Source: Oscillospiraceae bacterium (GTDB taxonomy: Bacteria; Bacillota; Clostridia; UBA1212). From it: 55,661 nucleotides of DNA. Positions within the stretch are counted from its first letter, which is position 1; each line of letters starts with the position of its first letter. The position numbers and the translations under genes are program-made. The stretch spans positions 1-55,661 of the forward strand of contig SVJA01000012.1 in the NCBI GenBank assembly GCA_015069195.1, given 5' to 3'. Of the stretch, positions 35,653 to 44,888 are shown in pieces. A model generated the notes under the pieces. It was not told the DNA's origin. It was given only the letters and a program-made list of their open reading frames with translations, and ran no database searches.

Positions 35653-37122
35653 TTATTTTGTTAATAATTCGATACCGATTTTAATTCTTCGGATTGTTTC
35701 GTCATATCCGAGAATCTCGGCAAGCTCCGTAGCGCCGCCGGGGCTTACAGCAAGACCGCTGAGTGCAGTTCTGACAGGCCAGAGAATCTGGCTGTTCTTG
35801 ATTTCGTTATCTGCTGCAATTTTGCAAAGTATTTCATAAAGATTTTGTGAAACCCATTCGATGTCTGCAAATGTTTTGCCTTCGAGTGCTGTGAGAACCA
35901 ATTTCAAACCTGTAAGCGAGTTTTCTGTGTCTGTTTTCATCTTTTTGTGACAGTAGAGTTCTGTAGAGTATTCGGGAAGTTCTTTGAAGAAAAAAATCTT
36001 CTCGTCAATCTCTGTAAGAATCTCTGTTCTGGGTTGAATGAGAGCTGCTACACGCTGTTTCTTTTCTTCTGAAAGTGCCTCTCCGACAGCATTATCAATC
36101 CAAGTCTTAGCTGTCTTATAGAAATCTTCTGCAGACATTCTTCTGATGTATTCGCCGTTCATCCATTTGAGCTTGTCAATGTCAAAAATTGAAGGAGATT
36201 TACTGATACCTTTGATAGTGAAAGCTTTTTCAAGTTCGGAAAGTGTGTAGAACTCTTCGTTTCCTGACGGGCTCCAACCGAGAAGTGCAATGTAGTTGAG
36301 TACCGCTTCGGGGAGATAACCTTTTGCAATCAAGTCGCCAAAGGATGCGTCACCGTTACGCTTTGAAAGCTTGTTGTGCTCGTCTTTCATAACAGGGGCA
36401 CAGTGAATGTAGGTAGGGATTTCCCAACCGAACGCCTCGTAAAGAAGATTGTATTTCGGTGTAGATGAAAGATACTCATTTCCTCTTACAACATGTGTGA
36501 TTTTCATAAGGTGGTCATCGACAACGTTTGCAAAGTTGTATGTCGGAAGTCCGTCTGATTTCAAAAGAACTTGATCATCAAGTGTTTTGTTTTCAACAGT
36601 AATGCTTCCGTAAACCGCATCTTCAAAAGTAGTTGTGCCTGTAAGGGGCATTTTCTGACGGATAACGTAGGGGATACCTGCTGCAAGATTTGCTTCGACT
36701 TCCTCTTTGGAAAGGTCTCTGCAATGTCTGTCATAGTTAAAAGATGTACCGAGAGCATCACTGCCTGTCTTAAGTGAATCAAGTCTTTCTTTTGTGCAGA
36801 AACAGTAGTATGCCTGACCTAATTCGACGAGTTTTACCGCATATTCTTTGTAAATCGGTCTTCTTTCGCTCTGGATATAAGGACCGTATTCTCCGCCTTT
36901 TCCGGGACCTTCGTCATAGTCGATACCTGTCATTTTGAGTGTATCAAGAACTACGTCCATCGCGCCTTCTACATATCTTTCCTGGTCTGTATCTTCTATA
37001 CGGAGTATAAAATCTCCGCCTTGTGATTTTGCTATCAAATATTCATACAAAGCTGTCCTAAGGTTTCCTATGTGCATATAACCCGTGGGACTAGGTGCAA
37101 ATCTGGTTCTGATTTTGTCCAT
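35653..37122 (-). CDS. gltX: glutamyl-tRNA synthetase
   Basis: Class I synthetase charging tRNA-Glu (possibly also tRNA-Gln, depending on whether the organism has glutaminyl-tRNA synthetase). [19 protein letters not shown] holds the HIGH-type motif and [10 protein letters not shown] the KMSKS-type motif. 489 residues, full length. The open frame extends 21 codons further upstream, but GAAAGGAGC before ATG 37122 and the [14 protein letters not shown] beginning decide the start. It is divergent from the fumarase genes. Confidence 0.95.
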   Translation of the reverse strand: MDKIRTRFAPSPTGYMHIGNLRTALYEYLIAKSQGGDFILRIEDTDQERYVEGAMDVVLDTLKMTGIDYDEGPGKGGEYGPYIQSERRPIYKEYAVKLVELGQAYYCFCTKERLDSLKTGSDALGTSFNYDRHCRDLSKEEVEANLAAGIPYVIRQKMPLTGTTTFEDAVYGSITVENKTLDDQVLLKSDGLPTYNFANVVDDHLMKITHVVRGNEYLSSTPKYNLLYEAFGWEIPTYIHCAPVMKDEHNKLSKRNGDASFGDLIAKGYLPEAVLNYIALLGWSPSGNEEFYTLSELEKAFTIKGISKSPSIFDIDKLKWMNGEYIRRMSAEDFYKTAKTWIDNAVGEALSEEKKQRVAALIQPRTEILTEIDEKIFFFKELPEYSTELYCHKKMKTDTENSLTGLKLVLTALEGKTFADIEWVSQNLYEILCKIAADNEIKNSQILWPVRTALSGLAVSPGGATELAEILGYDETIRRIKIGIELLTK

Positions 37123-37151
37123 TTTTGCTGCTCCTTTCAAGTTGTTTATCC

Positions 37152-37180
37152 TTGATATCTTATAAACAATAATGTAAAAT
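37152..37180 (+). promoter_or_regulatory. sigma-A-type promoter for the fumarase/tartrate dehydratase genes
   Basis: TTGATA (37152-37157) and TAAAAT (37175-37180) with a 17-bp spacer, 31 bases before the start codon. It overlaps a TTGACA-like element facing gltX on the minus strand. Confidence 0.5.
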
Positions 37181-37211
37181 GTCAACAGTGACTTTATATA
37201 AAGAAAGGTCT

Positions 37212-38117
37212 ATGGATATTATGTTTTCAGACAATGAAATGCGTATCGTAAACTCCGTCGCATCGTACCTTTCCGTTATGTCGAAAAGGCTTCCCGATGA
37301 TGTTCAGAATCGCCTTATTGAAATGCGTGATAACGAAACCGATCGGAATGCTTCTGCTGTTTATGATTGTATGTTTAAAAATATAGAATTGGCAGTTTCT
37401 CTTGATCGTCCTTTGTGTCAGGATACGGGACTTATTCAGTTTTTTATAAAGGCAGGTTCGCGTTTTCCGTATCTTGCGAAAATGAAAGATATTTTGACGG
37501 AAGCGGTCAGAATTGCTACCTCTGCGACACCTTTGCGTCCGAATGCCGTGGACACTTTCAGAGAGAAAAATTCCGGTAATAATATTGCAAACGGAAGTCC
37601 TTGGATTGAGTGGGAGATTGTTTCCGACAGCGACGTTTTAGAACTTGAAATATATATGGCAGGCGGCGGTTGCAGTTTGCCCGGCAAAGCTCTTGTTCTT
37701 ATGCCGTCAGCCGGTTATGAGGGCATTGCAAAAGCTGTTTTAGAAACTGTTTGTGACAGAGGTATAAATGCTTGTCCTCCGCTTATTGTGGGTGTAGGTA
37801 TCGGAACTTGTGCCGACAGCGCAGGCGTTTTGTCAAAAAAAGCATTGCTTCGCGGTATAGGTACGGTAAATCCTGATAAAGATGCTCAAAAGCTCGAAAA
37901 ATTGCTTTTTGAAGGTCTGAACAACATCGGTATCGGCCCGAACGGTATCACGGGAAAAGAGAGCGTTTTGGACGTTCACGTAGAGTTTGCCGCTCATCAT
38001 CCTGCGACACTTGCTGTGGGTATTTCGGTCGGTTGTTGGGCCACAAGGTACGGCAAGATTCGATTTGCAAGCGATTTGTCATATGAGATTACGACTCACG
38101 GAGGTGTAGATTTATGA
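37212..38117 (+). CDS. class I fumarase / L-tartrate dehydratase alpha subunit
   Basis: A 301-residue [4Fe-4S] hydro-lyase subunit. Likely cluster cysteines lie in LCQDTGLIQFF, GGGCSLPGKALVLMPS and GIGTCADSAG. Two-subunit forms serve as fumarase in anaerobes (as in Pelotomaculum) or as tartrate dehydratase (TtdAB); the sequence alone does not decide. GAAAGG sits before ATG 37212, so the upstream extension is not used. Its stop overlaps the start of the beta subunit by four bases. Confidence 0.88.
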   Translation: MDIMFSDNEMRIVNSVASYLSVMSKRLPDDVQNRLIEMRDNETDRNASAVYDCMFKNIELAVSLDRPLCQDTGLIQFFIKAGSRFPYLAKMKDILTEAVRIATSATPLRPNAVDTFREKNSGNNIANGSPWIEWEIVSDSDVLELEIYMAGGGCSLPGKALVLMPSAGYEGIAKAVLETVCDRGINACPPLIVGVGIGTCADSAGVLSKKALLRGIGTVNPDKDAQKLEKLLFEGLNNIGIGPNGITGKESVLDVHVEFAAHHPATLAVGISVGCWATRYGKIRFASDLSYEITTHGGVDL

Positions 38118-38722
38118 AAAAAGTTCTGACGACACCTGTTCGTGATGAAGATATCATTGATTTGAAAGCAGGAGATACCGTATATCTCAGCGGATTACTT
38201 GTAACTTCGCGTGATGACGGCCACAGAAGGCTCGTAGAAGGCGGTATTATGCCTGAAATTGATTTGAAAGGTGCAGGTTTATATCACGCAGGTCCGATTG
38301 TAAGAAAGCTTGAAAACGGCAAATTTGAAATGATTTCATGCGGTCCTACCACCAGTATGCGTATGGAGAAGTTTGAGAAAGACTTCATTCGAAAGACCGG
38401 TGTTAAAGTTATCATCGGTAAAGGCGGAATGGGACAGGACACTGTTGATGCGTGCAGAGAATACAAAGCGATTCACTGTGTATTTCCCGGTGGTTGTGCT
38501 GTTGTGGCGGCACAGGAGATAAAAGAGATAATCGGCGTCGAATGGGAAGATTTCGGTATGCCTGAGGCTCTCTGGAAATTAGAAGCAGTTGAGTTCGGCC
38601 CGCTGACCGTTACGATTGATACTCACGGAAATAATTTGTTTGCAGAGAATAAAAAAGTTTTCGGCGAAAAACTTGAAGAAGAGTTTGAAAAGATGAAATC
38701 CGAACTTAAATTCGGACATTGA
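38114..38722 (+). CDS. class I fumarase / L-tartrate dehydratase beta subunit
   Basis: The 202 residues form the partner of the alpha subunit, corresponding to the C-terminal domain of single-chain class I fumarases. Motifs are LKAGDTVYLSG, CGPTTSMRME, IGKGGMGQDTV and CVFPGGCAVVAA. It overlaps the alpha gene (ATGA), which suggests coupled, equimolar synthesis of a heterodimer or heterotetramer. The likely role is interconversion of fumarate and malate in a branched fermentative TCA route. Confidence 0.88.
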   Translation: MKKVLTTPVRDEDIIDLKAGDTVYLSGLLVTSRDDGHRRLVEGGIMPEIDLKGAGLYHAGPIVRKLENGKFEMISCGPTTSMRMEKFEKDFIRKTGVKVIIGKGGMGQDTVDACREYKAIHCVFPGGCAVVAAQEIKEIIGVEWEDFGMPEALWKLEAVEFGPLTVTIDTHGNNLFAENKKVFGEKLEEEFEKMKSELKFGH

Positions 38723-38737
38723 TTACAGGAGGATATT

Positions 38738-39019
38738 ATGACAGGGTTGTATGTAATTTTAGCAATTGTTTTTGTGATGAGCCTTGTAGGATTAATTTCG
38801 ATGAAAGTCGATAAAGTAAAAGCCGAAAAAGGCAAGTGGCGTACAAAAGAAGCTACTTTGCTTTTGATTGCGTTATGCGGTGGCGCACTCGGCTCGTTCC
38901 TCGGAATGCAACTTTTCAGACATAAGACAAAACATATCAAATTTATTCTGTTAGTTCCGCTTTGCCTGATACTTCATATCGTGCTTATCGGACTTTATGT
39001 TTGGAAGTTTGTAATTTAA
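38738..39019 (+). CDS. DUF1294-family small membrane protein
   Basis: 93 residues with a membrane segment at each end and the DUF1294 signature between: MKVDKVKAEKGKWRTKE, then LLIALCGGALGSFLGMQLFR and HKTKHIKF. The function of the family is not established. It lies 15 bases after the fumarase beta gene, with CAGGAGG before the ATG. Confidence 0.85.
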   Translation: MTGLYVILAIVFVMSLVGLISMKVDKVKAEKGKWRTKEATLLLIALCGGALGSFLGMQLFRHKTKHIKFILLVPLCLILHIVLIGLYVWKFVI

Positions 39020-39039
39020 AAACGGAGGTTTATGATCTG

Positions 39040-39996
39040 ATGCCTATACAATGGTTTCCGGGACATATGGCGAGAGCCAGAAGAGTCCTTGCAGAAAATT
39101 TAAAATTAGTTGATGTTGTAGTTGAGATAATCGATGCCAGACTTCCGTTCAGCAGCCGAAATCCCGAGATTGACAGAATTATCGGTAATAAGAGGCGTGT
39201 TTTGGTGTGCAACAAAGCAGATTTGGCAGACCCCAGACTCAGTGATTATTGGCGTGAATACTACAAAAATAATGATATAGGCGTGGTATTTACCGATTGT
39301 CACACCGGAAACGGTATAAAGGCCGTCACGGCAGAGATAAAACGAGTTATGGCAGACAAGATACAGCGTTACCTTGAAAAAGGTCGTAAAGAACCTGTTA
39401 TTCACGCTATGGTTGTAGGTGTACCTAATGTCGGTAAGTCGTCATTTATAAATAAAGTTGCCGGAAAAGCAGTTGCAGTTACAGGTGATAAGCCGGGTGT
39501 TACACGAAATAAGCAATGGTTAAAATTAAATCCCGATATATATTTGCTTGATACTCCCGGACTTTTGTGGCCGAAAATAGAAAACCAGAGAAGTGCATAC
39601 AAACTTGCTTGCAGCGGGGCGATAAAGGATGATATTTTGGATGTTGAAGATCTCGCTTCGTTTTTGATTTACTATCTATCACAGAATTATCCTGATGCGA
39701 TAAAAGAACGATACAAAGTGGATACCGAGGCAGTTTTAGAGGGCGTTGACCGTGGTGACAGAGTAATGTGCGGTGTTGCGATGCTTGATGCGTGCGGAAA
39801 GAAACGCGGTTGCCTTATAAGAGGCGGAGAGATTGATTATACAAGGATTTCAAATATTATTCTTGACGAGTTTCGTGCCGGTAAAATCGGAAGAATTACT
39901 CTTGATAATCCGGAAGTTCTTACGGAGGGCCCTGACGGTTCACAGATAGCGGAAGAAATTTCCCGGGAAATTGACGAAATAGAGGGCGAAGAATAA
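39040..39996 (+). CDS. rbgA: ribosome biogenesis GTPase RbgA (YlqF)
   Basis: A circularly permuted GTPase that acts late in 50S subunit assembly. IQWFPGHMARARR opens the protein; the G4 motif (CNKADL) precedes G1 (GVPNVGKSS), and DTPG (G3) follows, the order diagnostic of the family. 318 residues. The frame is open further upstream through the end of the DUF1294 gene, but ACGGAGG and the family beginning set ATG 39040. It is followed by rnhB and yraN, a common order in Firmicutes. Confidence 0.95.
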   Translation: MPIQWFPGHMARARRVLAENLKLVDVVVEIIDARLPFSSRNPEIDRIIGNKRRVLVCNKADLADPRLSDYWREYYKNNDIGVVFTDCHTGNGIKAVTAEIKRVMADKIQRYLEKGRKEPVIHAMVVGVPNVGKSSFINKVAGKAVAVTGDKPGVTRNKQWLKLNPDIYLLDTPGLLWPKIENQRSAYKLACSGAIKDDILDVEDLASFLIYYLSQNYPDAIKERYKVDTEAVLEGVDRGDRVMCGVAMLDACGKKRGCLIRGGEIDYTRISNIILDEFRAGKIGRITLDNPEVLTEGPDGSQIAEEISREIDEIEGEE

Positions 39997-40014
39997 TATA
40001 AAAACGGTGGATAT

Positions 40015-40647
40015 ATGACAGACGAAAAGTTTTTTGAGATGTGCGCTTATGAGCGTATGCTCAGAGAAAAAGGTTACAAAATTATTGCGGGCATAGATGA
40101 GGCAGGCAGAGGACCTTTGGCAGGGCCGGTTGTCGCAGGATGTGTTATTTTCAGAGAAGACGATGAGCTTCCGCGAGCCAATGATTCTAAGAAACTCTCC
40201 GAAAAGGCTCGTGACAAGATGTTTGATGAAATCATTGATAAAGCTTTTGCTTATGGCATAGGTATTTCAGACAACAATCTTATTGACGAGATAAATATTC
40301 TTCAGGCCACATATTGTGCGATGCGACAGGCTGTGGAGAAGGCTTGCGATATGGCCGGGTTAAAGCCGGAGATTGCCATGATAGACCATGTCACGATACC
40401 TGATTTTGATCCCGAGATAAAGCAGTTTCCTTTGACACACGGAGATGCTTTGAGTGTTACTATCGGTGCTGCTTCCATACTTGCAAAAGTTACAAGGGAC
40501 AGGATGATGGTAGAGTACGCAGAGAAGTATCCCGGGTACGGTTTTGAAAAGCATAAAGGTTATGGTACTAAGGCTCATTACGAAGCGATAAGAAATTTGG
40601 GAATGTCGGAAATTCACCGAAAATCATTTTTGAAAAAGGTGCATTGA
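40015..40647 (+). CDS. rnhB: ribonuclease HII
   Basis: Removes ribonucleotides from DNA-RNA hybrids. 210 residues with the catalytic motif IAGIDEAGRGPLAGPVVAG (Asp-Glu), a further Asp in MIDHVTI, and KVTRDRMM with the fourth acidic residue. GAGGCAGGCAGAGG-type family spacing is intact. It starts 18 bases after rbgA with CGGTGG before the ATG, and its stop overlaps the first possible start of yraN. Confidence 0.95.
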   Translation: MTDEKFFEMCAYERMLREKGYKIIAGIDEAGRGPLAGPVVAGCVIFREDDELPRANDSKKLSEKARDKMFDEIIDKAFAYGIGISDNNLIDEINILQATYCAMRQAVEKACDMAGLKPEIAMIDHVTIPDFDPEIKQFPLTHGDALSVTIGAASILAKVTRDRMMVEYAEKYPGYGFEKHKGYGTKAHYEAIRNLGMSEIHRKSFLKKVH

Positions 40648-40652
40648 TAGGT

Positions 40653-41033
40653 TTGAATAAAAGAGAAATCGGCGCCGCAGGAGAAACTGCGGCGCTTAAT
40701 ATTTACTTAAAACACGGATATTGTTTATTGGCAAAAAATTGGCACTATAAGCGTTTTGGCGAGATCGATCTGATACTTTTAGGTTCAGATAAAAGCTGCC
40801 CGGAAAGCCCGGATTTTATAGTGTTTTGCGAAGTGAAGTTAAGAACTGAAAACAACGTGCAAACACCTGCCGAGGCTGTCGGCATAATAAAACAAAACCG
40901 TATAAGAAAACTTGCTGAGATATTTATACAAGAAAACGCACAGTATGAAAATTATACAGTGCGTTTTGATATTGCCGAAATTTATAATGACAAATCGAAG
41001 TTTAAAGTCCGAATATTAACCGATGCATTCTGA
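40653..41033 (+). CDS. yraN: YraN-family (UPF0102) endonuclease-like protein
   Basis: About 126 residues with the PD-(D/E)xK-like core RFGEIDLILL and VFCEVKLRT. The role is not established, although the fold resembles Holliday-junction resolvases. No ATG is available. TTG at 40653 gives MNKREIGAAGE, the usual beginning; TTG at 40644 overlaps the rnhB stop and is the alternative. Its last 18 bases overlap the convergent gene on the minus strand. Confidence 0.85.
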   Translation: MNKREIGAAGETAALNIYLKHGYCLLAKNWHYKRFGEIDLILLGSDKSCPESPDFIVFCEVKLRTENNVQTPAEAVGIIKQNRIRKLAEIFIQENAQYENYTVRFDIAEIYNDKSKFKVRILTDAF

Positions 41034-41990
41034 TTTTATAAGTTCAGACAGATATTCGCTGTAAATTTCTGCGCCTTTTCCGTTAAGATGGCCTATATCC
41101 ATAAAGCAACTGTTGTCATATTTACCGAATTCCTCGGTTCTGTTGGTATCTGTGTAGAAGATCGCTTTTTCTTTAAAAAGTTCGTCAATCTTCGACATAT
41201 TCTTTTCATATTCAGGATATTGCTTCAGATAGTCAGCTGTTTTCGGAGATGTCACTGCGATAAGTTTTATATCGTTTTCTTTGCAAAAATCAATAATTTT
41301 TTCTAAATATTCAATGTTTTCATCGATAAACTTGACATTAATAGTCGAAATTTTATCACTTCCACTATATTCTCCGAGAGAATCTACAAAACCTTTGCCG
41401 CCATACCATTCATTCCAATAACTCGGTGCAATATAGTTTTTATAATCATCCGAGAACTTGTATTTTAAATTGCTTGTAAGCTGACTTACGCGGTAAACAG
41501 AGTAGTGGCTGCTTTTAAAGAAAGCTTTAGGATATTCGTTAAATTCAAATGCCTTCATAAAGTAGTCGTTCTTGACTTCTGAATTTTCCATTCTGTCATA
41601 AATAAGATATGTACTTGTGTTTTGTGATGAGTAACTTGATTCTATATAAAAATCAAGACTCACATCCAGTATGACATATTTAATTTTATGAACTCTGTAT
41701 GCTTCCTTTATCATATAGTATGAATCAACCGGTTTTTGTGAGGATGTTCCCAAATTAAATGTGCTGACATTTGTTTTTTCGTCAGCCAAAGATGGTTTTA
41801 CACCTCTGTATACGTAAGATGGACCCACAAATGCAAGGTCAATGTTTTCTGCTTCATAAAAATCATTCATCTGCGTTCTTACATATGAACATCCCGGGAT
41901 GACAGCAAAAGCGTAGAGTTGTTCAACCAGTATGAAAACTAACAGTACGGAAATTGCCGAAATTATAAATCTGAAAATGTTTTTCTTCAT
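41016..41990 (-). CDS. SGNH-like membrane-anchored partner of an O-acyltransferase
   Basis: 324 residues with an N-terminal membrane anchor (about 6-28) and an extracellular domain. AFVGPSYVYRG stands where SGNH esterases carry GxS, and CFMDIGHLNGKGA matches the C-terminal DxxH block. Proteins of this type (AlgX/AlgJ/DltD-like) finish acyl transfer begun by MBOAT proteins, and the MBOAT gene lies 12 bases upstream. The likely target is a surface polysaccharide, but no polysaccharide genes are in view. The gene overlaps yraN tail to tail. Confidence 0.75.
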   Translation of the reverse strand: MKKNIFRFIISAISVLLVFILVEQLYAFAVIPGCSYVRTQMNDFYEAENIDLAFVGPSYVYRGVKPSLADEKTNVSTFNLGTSSQKPVDSYYMIKEAYRVHKIKYVILDVSLDFYIESSYSSQNTSTYLIYDRMENSEVKNDYFMKAFEFNEYPKAFFKSSHYSVYRVSQLTSNLKYKFSDDYKNYIAPSYWNEWYGGKGFVDSLGEYSGSDKISTINVKFIDENIEYLEKIIDFCKENDIKLIAVTSPKTADYLKQYPEYEKNMSKIDELFKEKAIFYTDTNRTEEFGKYDNSCFMDIGHLNGKGAEIYSEYLSELIKSECIG

Positions 41991-42002
41991 AACCGTACCT
42001 CC

Positions 42003-43442
42003 TTAGAAATTAGCATACATGAAGCTTCCTTGACCGCTTACAGAGAAACATATCAATGTTATAAGGGAAACTACATAAATGAACAATCTGACGGCAAAAG
42101 GCATTTTTACGATTTTGTCGGAAATGTATATTTTTTTATAATTTAAAAATTCAACAACAAAAAAAATAAGTAAAAATACTGCTAACATAATGCCTTGAGA
42201 TTTTTCCAAACCATTTTCACGACATAGAATTCGAGTTTTGTCTATAAGGTTTGTGAAATCAAAATTAAACAATCCTTTTATCATATTTAAGGCGGTTCTT
42301 ATATCGTTTGCGCGAAAGAAAATCCAACCTAAACAAACGAGCATAGATGTGGTAATCATCTGATATGCAGAACATAGGAACCCCTCTTTTCTTATTCCGA
42401 ATTTATTGCGTATTTTTTCGCCGATAGGGTATGTAAATGTGTTTAATATTGAAATAACACCATGATAGATCCCCCAAACGATAAAAGTCCAATTTGCGCC
42501 GTGCCAGATACCGCTTACAAACATTGTAGCAAGAAGGTTTAAGTTTTTTCTGATTTTACCTTTTCTGTTACCGCCGAGAGGTATGTATATAAAATCACGA
42601 AGCCAATTGCTGAGTGATATATGCCATCTTCTCCAAAAGTCGGAAATGTTTCTTGCAAAGTATGGAGTATCAAAGTTCGGCGTAAGTTCTATGCCGAAGC
42701 AAAGTGCAGCACCGGATGCAATATTTACATATCCGGAAAAGTCTGTATAAAGCTGCAGTGCATATAAAACAGCTCCTGCGATTACAAAAAATGTAGAGCT
42801 ATATTCTCCTGTATCGAATATTCCACCGACAACCATACCTAGTCTTTCGGCGATAACTGTCTTTTTTAATATACCCCAAAGTATCAGTAAAACACCTTTA
42901 ACATTTTTGTCGTAATCAAACTTGTTTCCGTTAAAAAGTTGAGGTGATAATTGTTCGAATCTTGCAATAGGTCCTTGGATAATGTGAGGGAAGAAAGTTA
43001 TATACAGTGCAAATTTTGCAAAGTTTTTCTCGGGCTGAAATTTATTCTTGTAGATTTCAACCAAATATGCAACTGATTGGAATGTGTAGAAAGAAATTCC
43101 AAGAGGAACTATTATTTTTGAAGTAATATCGTTTGCATTATCAATTCCGGGGATGTTTGACAAGATAAATCCTGTATATTTTGCAAATATCATTATTCCG
43201 AAATTTATAACAAGCGGTAGCACTAAAAAGATTTTCTTTTTTTGTTTTTCAAGAAGTCTGCTGAATATGTAGGTGGTGACAACCGTAACCGACATAACCA
43301 AAAGTGCTTCGAATCCTGCAAAATAGTAAAAAACAACACTCCCCAAAAGCAGAGGAATCCATCTGCTTCTGAGGGGTGTAGCATAATATGCAATCCATGT
43401 AATAATTAAAAATATAAAAAATGAAAAATCCGTTATATTCAT
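42003..43442 (-). CDS. MBOAT-family O-acyltransferase (AlgI/DltB/PatA-like)
   Basis: 479 residues with about ten membrane segments. The family core is FARNISDFWRRWHISLSNWL, FIYIPLGGNRKGK and the catalytic-His region SGIWHGANWTFIVWG. It would pass an acyl (probably acetyl) group across the membrane to an extracellular acceptor, together with the SGNH-like protein downstream. The Shine-Dalgarno is weak (GGGTAG). It follows the M18 aminopeptidase gene by 13 bases, so it may share its transcript without a functional link. Confidence 0.9.
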   Translation of the reverse strand: MNITDFSFFIFLIITWIAYYATPLRSRWIPLLLGSVVFYYFAGFEALLVMSVTVVTTYIFSRLLEKQKKKIFLVLPLVINFGIMIFAKYTGFILSNIPGIDNANDITSKIIVPLGISFYTFQSVAYLVEIYKNKFQPEKNFAKFALYITFFPHIIQGPIARFEQLSPQLFNGNKFDYDKNVKGVLLILWGILKKTVIAERLGMVVGGIFDTGEYSSTFFVIAGAVLYALQLYTDFSGYVNIASGAALCFGIELTPNFDTPYFARNISDFWRRWHISLSNWLRDFIYIPLGGNRKGKIRKNLNLLATMFVSGIWHGANWTFIVWGIYHGVISILNTFTYPIGEKIRNKFGIRKEGFLCSAYQMITTSMLVCLGWIFFRANDIRTALNMIKGLFNFDFTNLIDKTRILCRENGLEKSQGIMLAVFLLIFFVVEFLNYKKIYISDKIVKMPFAVRLFIYVVSLITLICFSVSGQGSFMYANF

Positions 43443-43455
43443 ATTCTACCCAAAA

Positions 43456-44886
43456 TCACTTTGTTGTAAAGAAATTTTTGTATGCACGGTAAGTCCAGTA
43501 AATGTCAGCCTTTGACGCGAGCTCATACGGTGCATGCATAGAGAAGAGCGCAACACCGCAGTCAAGAACTTCGATACCTTTATTTGCCATGAACTGACCG
43601 ATAGTTCCGCCGCCGCCTGCATCAATTTTACCCATTTCGGTTTCCTGCCACTTTATGCCTTCTGAGTCAAAACTGCTTGTAACTTCATATACAAACTCTG
43701 CACAAGCATCGCTTGTACCGCTTTTACCGCCGTGACCAGTGTATTTGCAAACTGCTATACCTCTGCCTGCATATGCAGCATTAAGTCGTTCAAAAACTTC
43801 GGGGAATGTCGGGTCGTATGCGGCTGTAACGTCTGCGGAAAGGAGTCTTGATTTTCTGAGGCATTTTTCTTTCATATAACAAACTTTGTTATCATAGTAA
43901 AGTGAACAGAAATCTGAGATGTAATGTTCGAGAGCGCAGGATCTTGCACCGGTATTTCCCATGCTGCCGACTTCTTCTTTGTCTGCAAAATATGCAACGG
44001 CAGTATGTTCTGGAACTTCTTTTATATTGAGAATTGCCTCAAGTGATGTATATGCACAGATTCTGTCATCGTGTCCGTAAGAACCGATAAGACCGCGGTC
44101 AAAACCTACATCACAAGCCATAGCAGCAGGAACAACCTGAAGTTCTGCACGCATAAAGTCTTTTTCGCAGATGCCGTATTTCTCGTTGAGAAGCGTGAGG
44201 ATATTCTGCTTTACGGTGAGTGCTTTGTCGTCTTCGTTTCTGGGATCTTCGTAGCCTGCAACAGATCCGATGATAAGATTCAACTGCTCTGCATTTATAA
44301 CATCTCTTCCGGGACGGTTGAGCTGTTCTCCGCCTAAGTGGGGGAGCAAGTCAGAGATAACAAAACAAGGATCGCCCTGTTCGTCACCGATTTTAACATT
44401 AAGTTTTGTACCGTCATTTTTTATGATAACGCCGTGAAGTGCCAAAGGTGTAGCAACCCACTGGTATTTTTTTACACCGCCGTAGTAGTGTGTTTTGAGA
44501 AGTGCAAGATCACCGTCTTCGTAAAGCGGATTAGGTCTTATATCAAGTCTCGGCGCATCAATATGTGAACCGACAATCTTGAAACCTTCTTCGGGTGTTT
44601 TTTTACCTGTAACGGAAATGAAGAGAGCACGACCTCTGTTGCTATAATATGCTTTTGTGCCGGGAACGTTTTCAATCTTTCCTGAAAGAATGTCATTGAA
44701 ATCTACAAAACCGTTTGCCTTGAGAATAGAAATAGTGTTTTCCACAACTTCACGTTCTGTCTTTCCTTTATTAAGAAAGTCTTTATATCTTTCGCAAACA
44801 TCGAAAGTTTCTTTTCTGATAGTTTCATCCATGGAAACCCATGAACTTTCTCTTTTAACTTCAAGTTCTTTATTAAACTCAGCCAT
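43456..44886 (-). CDS. M18-family aminopeptidase
   Basis: 476-residue zinc aminopeptidase of the aspartyl-aminopeptidase type, cytoplasmic. Metal and active-site segments are IVGSHIDAPRLD, FADKEEVGSMG, TGHGGKSGTSDAC and FSMHAPYEL. It begins MAEFNKELEVKRESSW after GAGGAGAG. The start lies two bases after the stop of the upstream aminotransferase, so they are one transcription unit, and both act on amino acids or peptides. Confidence 0.92.
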   Translation of the reverse strand: MAEFNKELEVKRESSWVSMDETIRKETFDVCERYKDFLNKGKTEREVVENTISILKANGFVDFNDILSGKIENVPGTKAYYSNRGRALFISVTGKKTPEEGFKIVGSHIDAPRLDIRPNPLYEDGDLALLKTHYYGGVKKYQWVATPLALHGVIIKNDGTKLNVKIGDEQGDPCFVISDLLPHLGGEQLNRPGRDVINAEQLNLIIGSVAGYEDPRNEDDKALTVKQNILTLLNEKYGICEKDFMRAELQVVPAAMACDVGFDRGLIGSYGHDDRICAYTSLEAILNIKEVPEHTAVAYFADKEEVGSMGNTGARSCALEHYISDFCSLYYDNKVCYMKEKCLRKSRLLSADVTAAYDPTFPEVFERLNAAYAGRGIAVCKYTGHGGKSGTSDACAEFVYEVTSSFDSEGIKWQETEMGKIDAGGGGTIGQFMANKGIEVLDCGVALFSMHAPYELASKADIYWTYRAYKNFFTTK

Positions 44887-44888
44887 TT

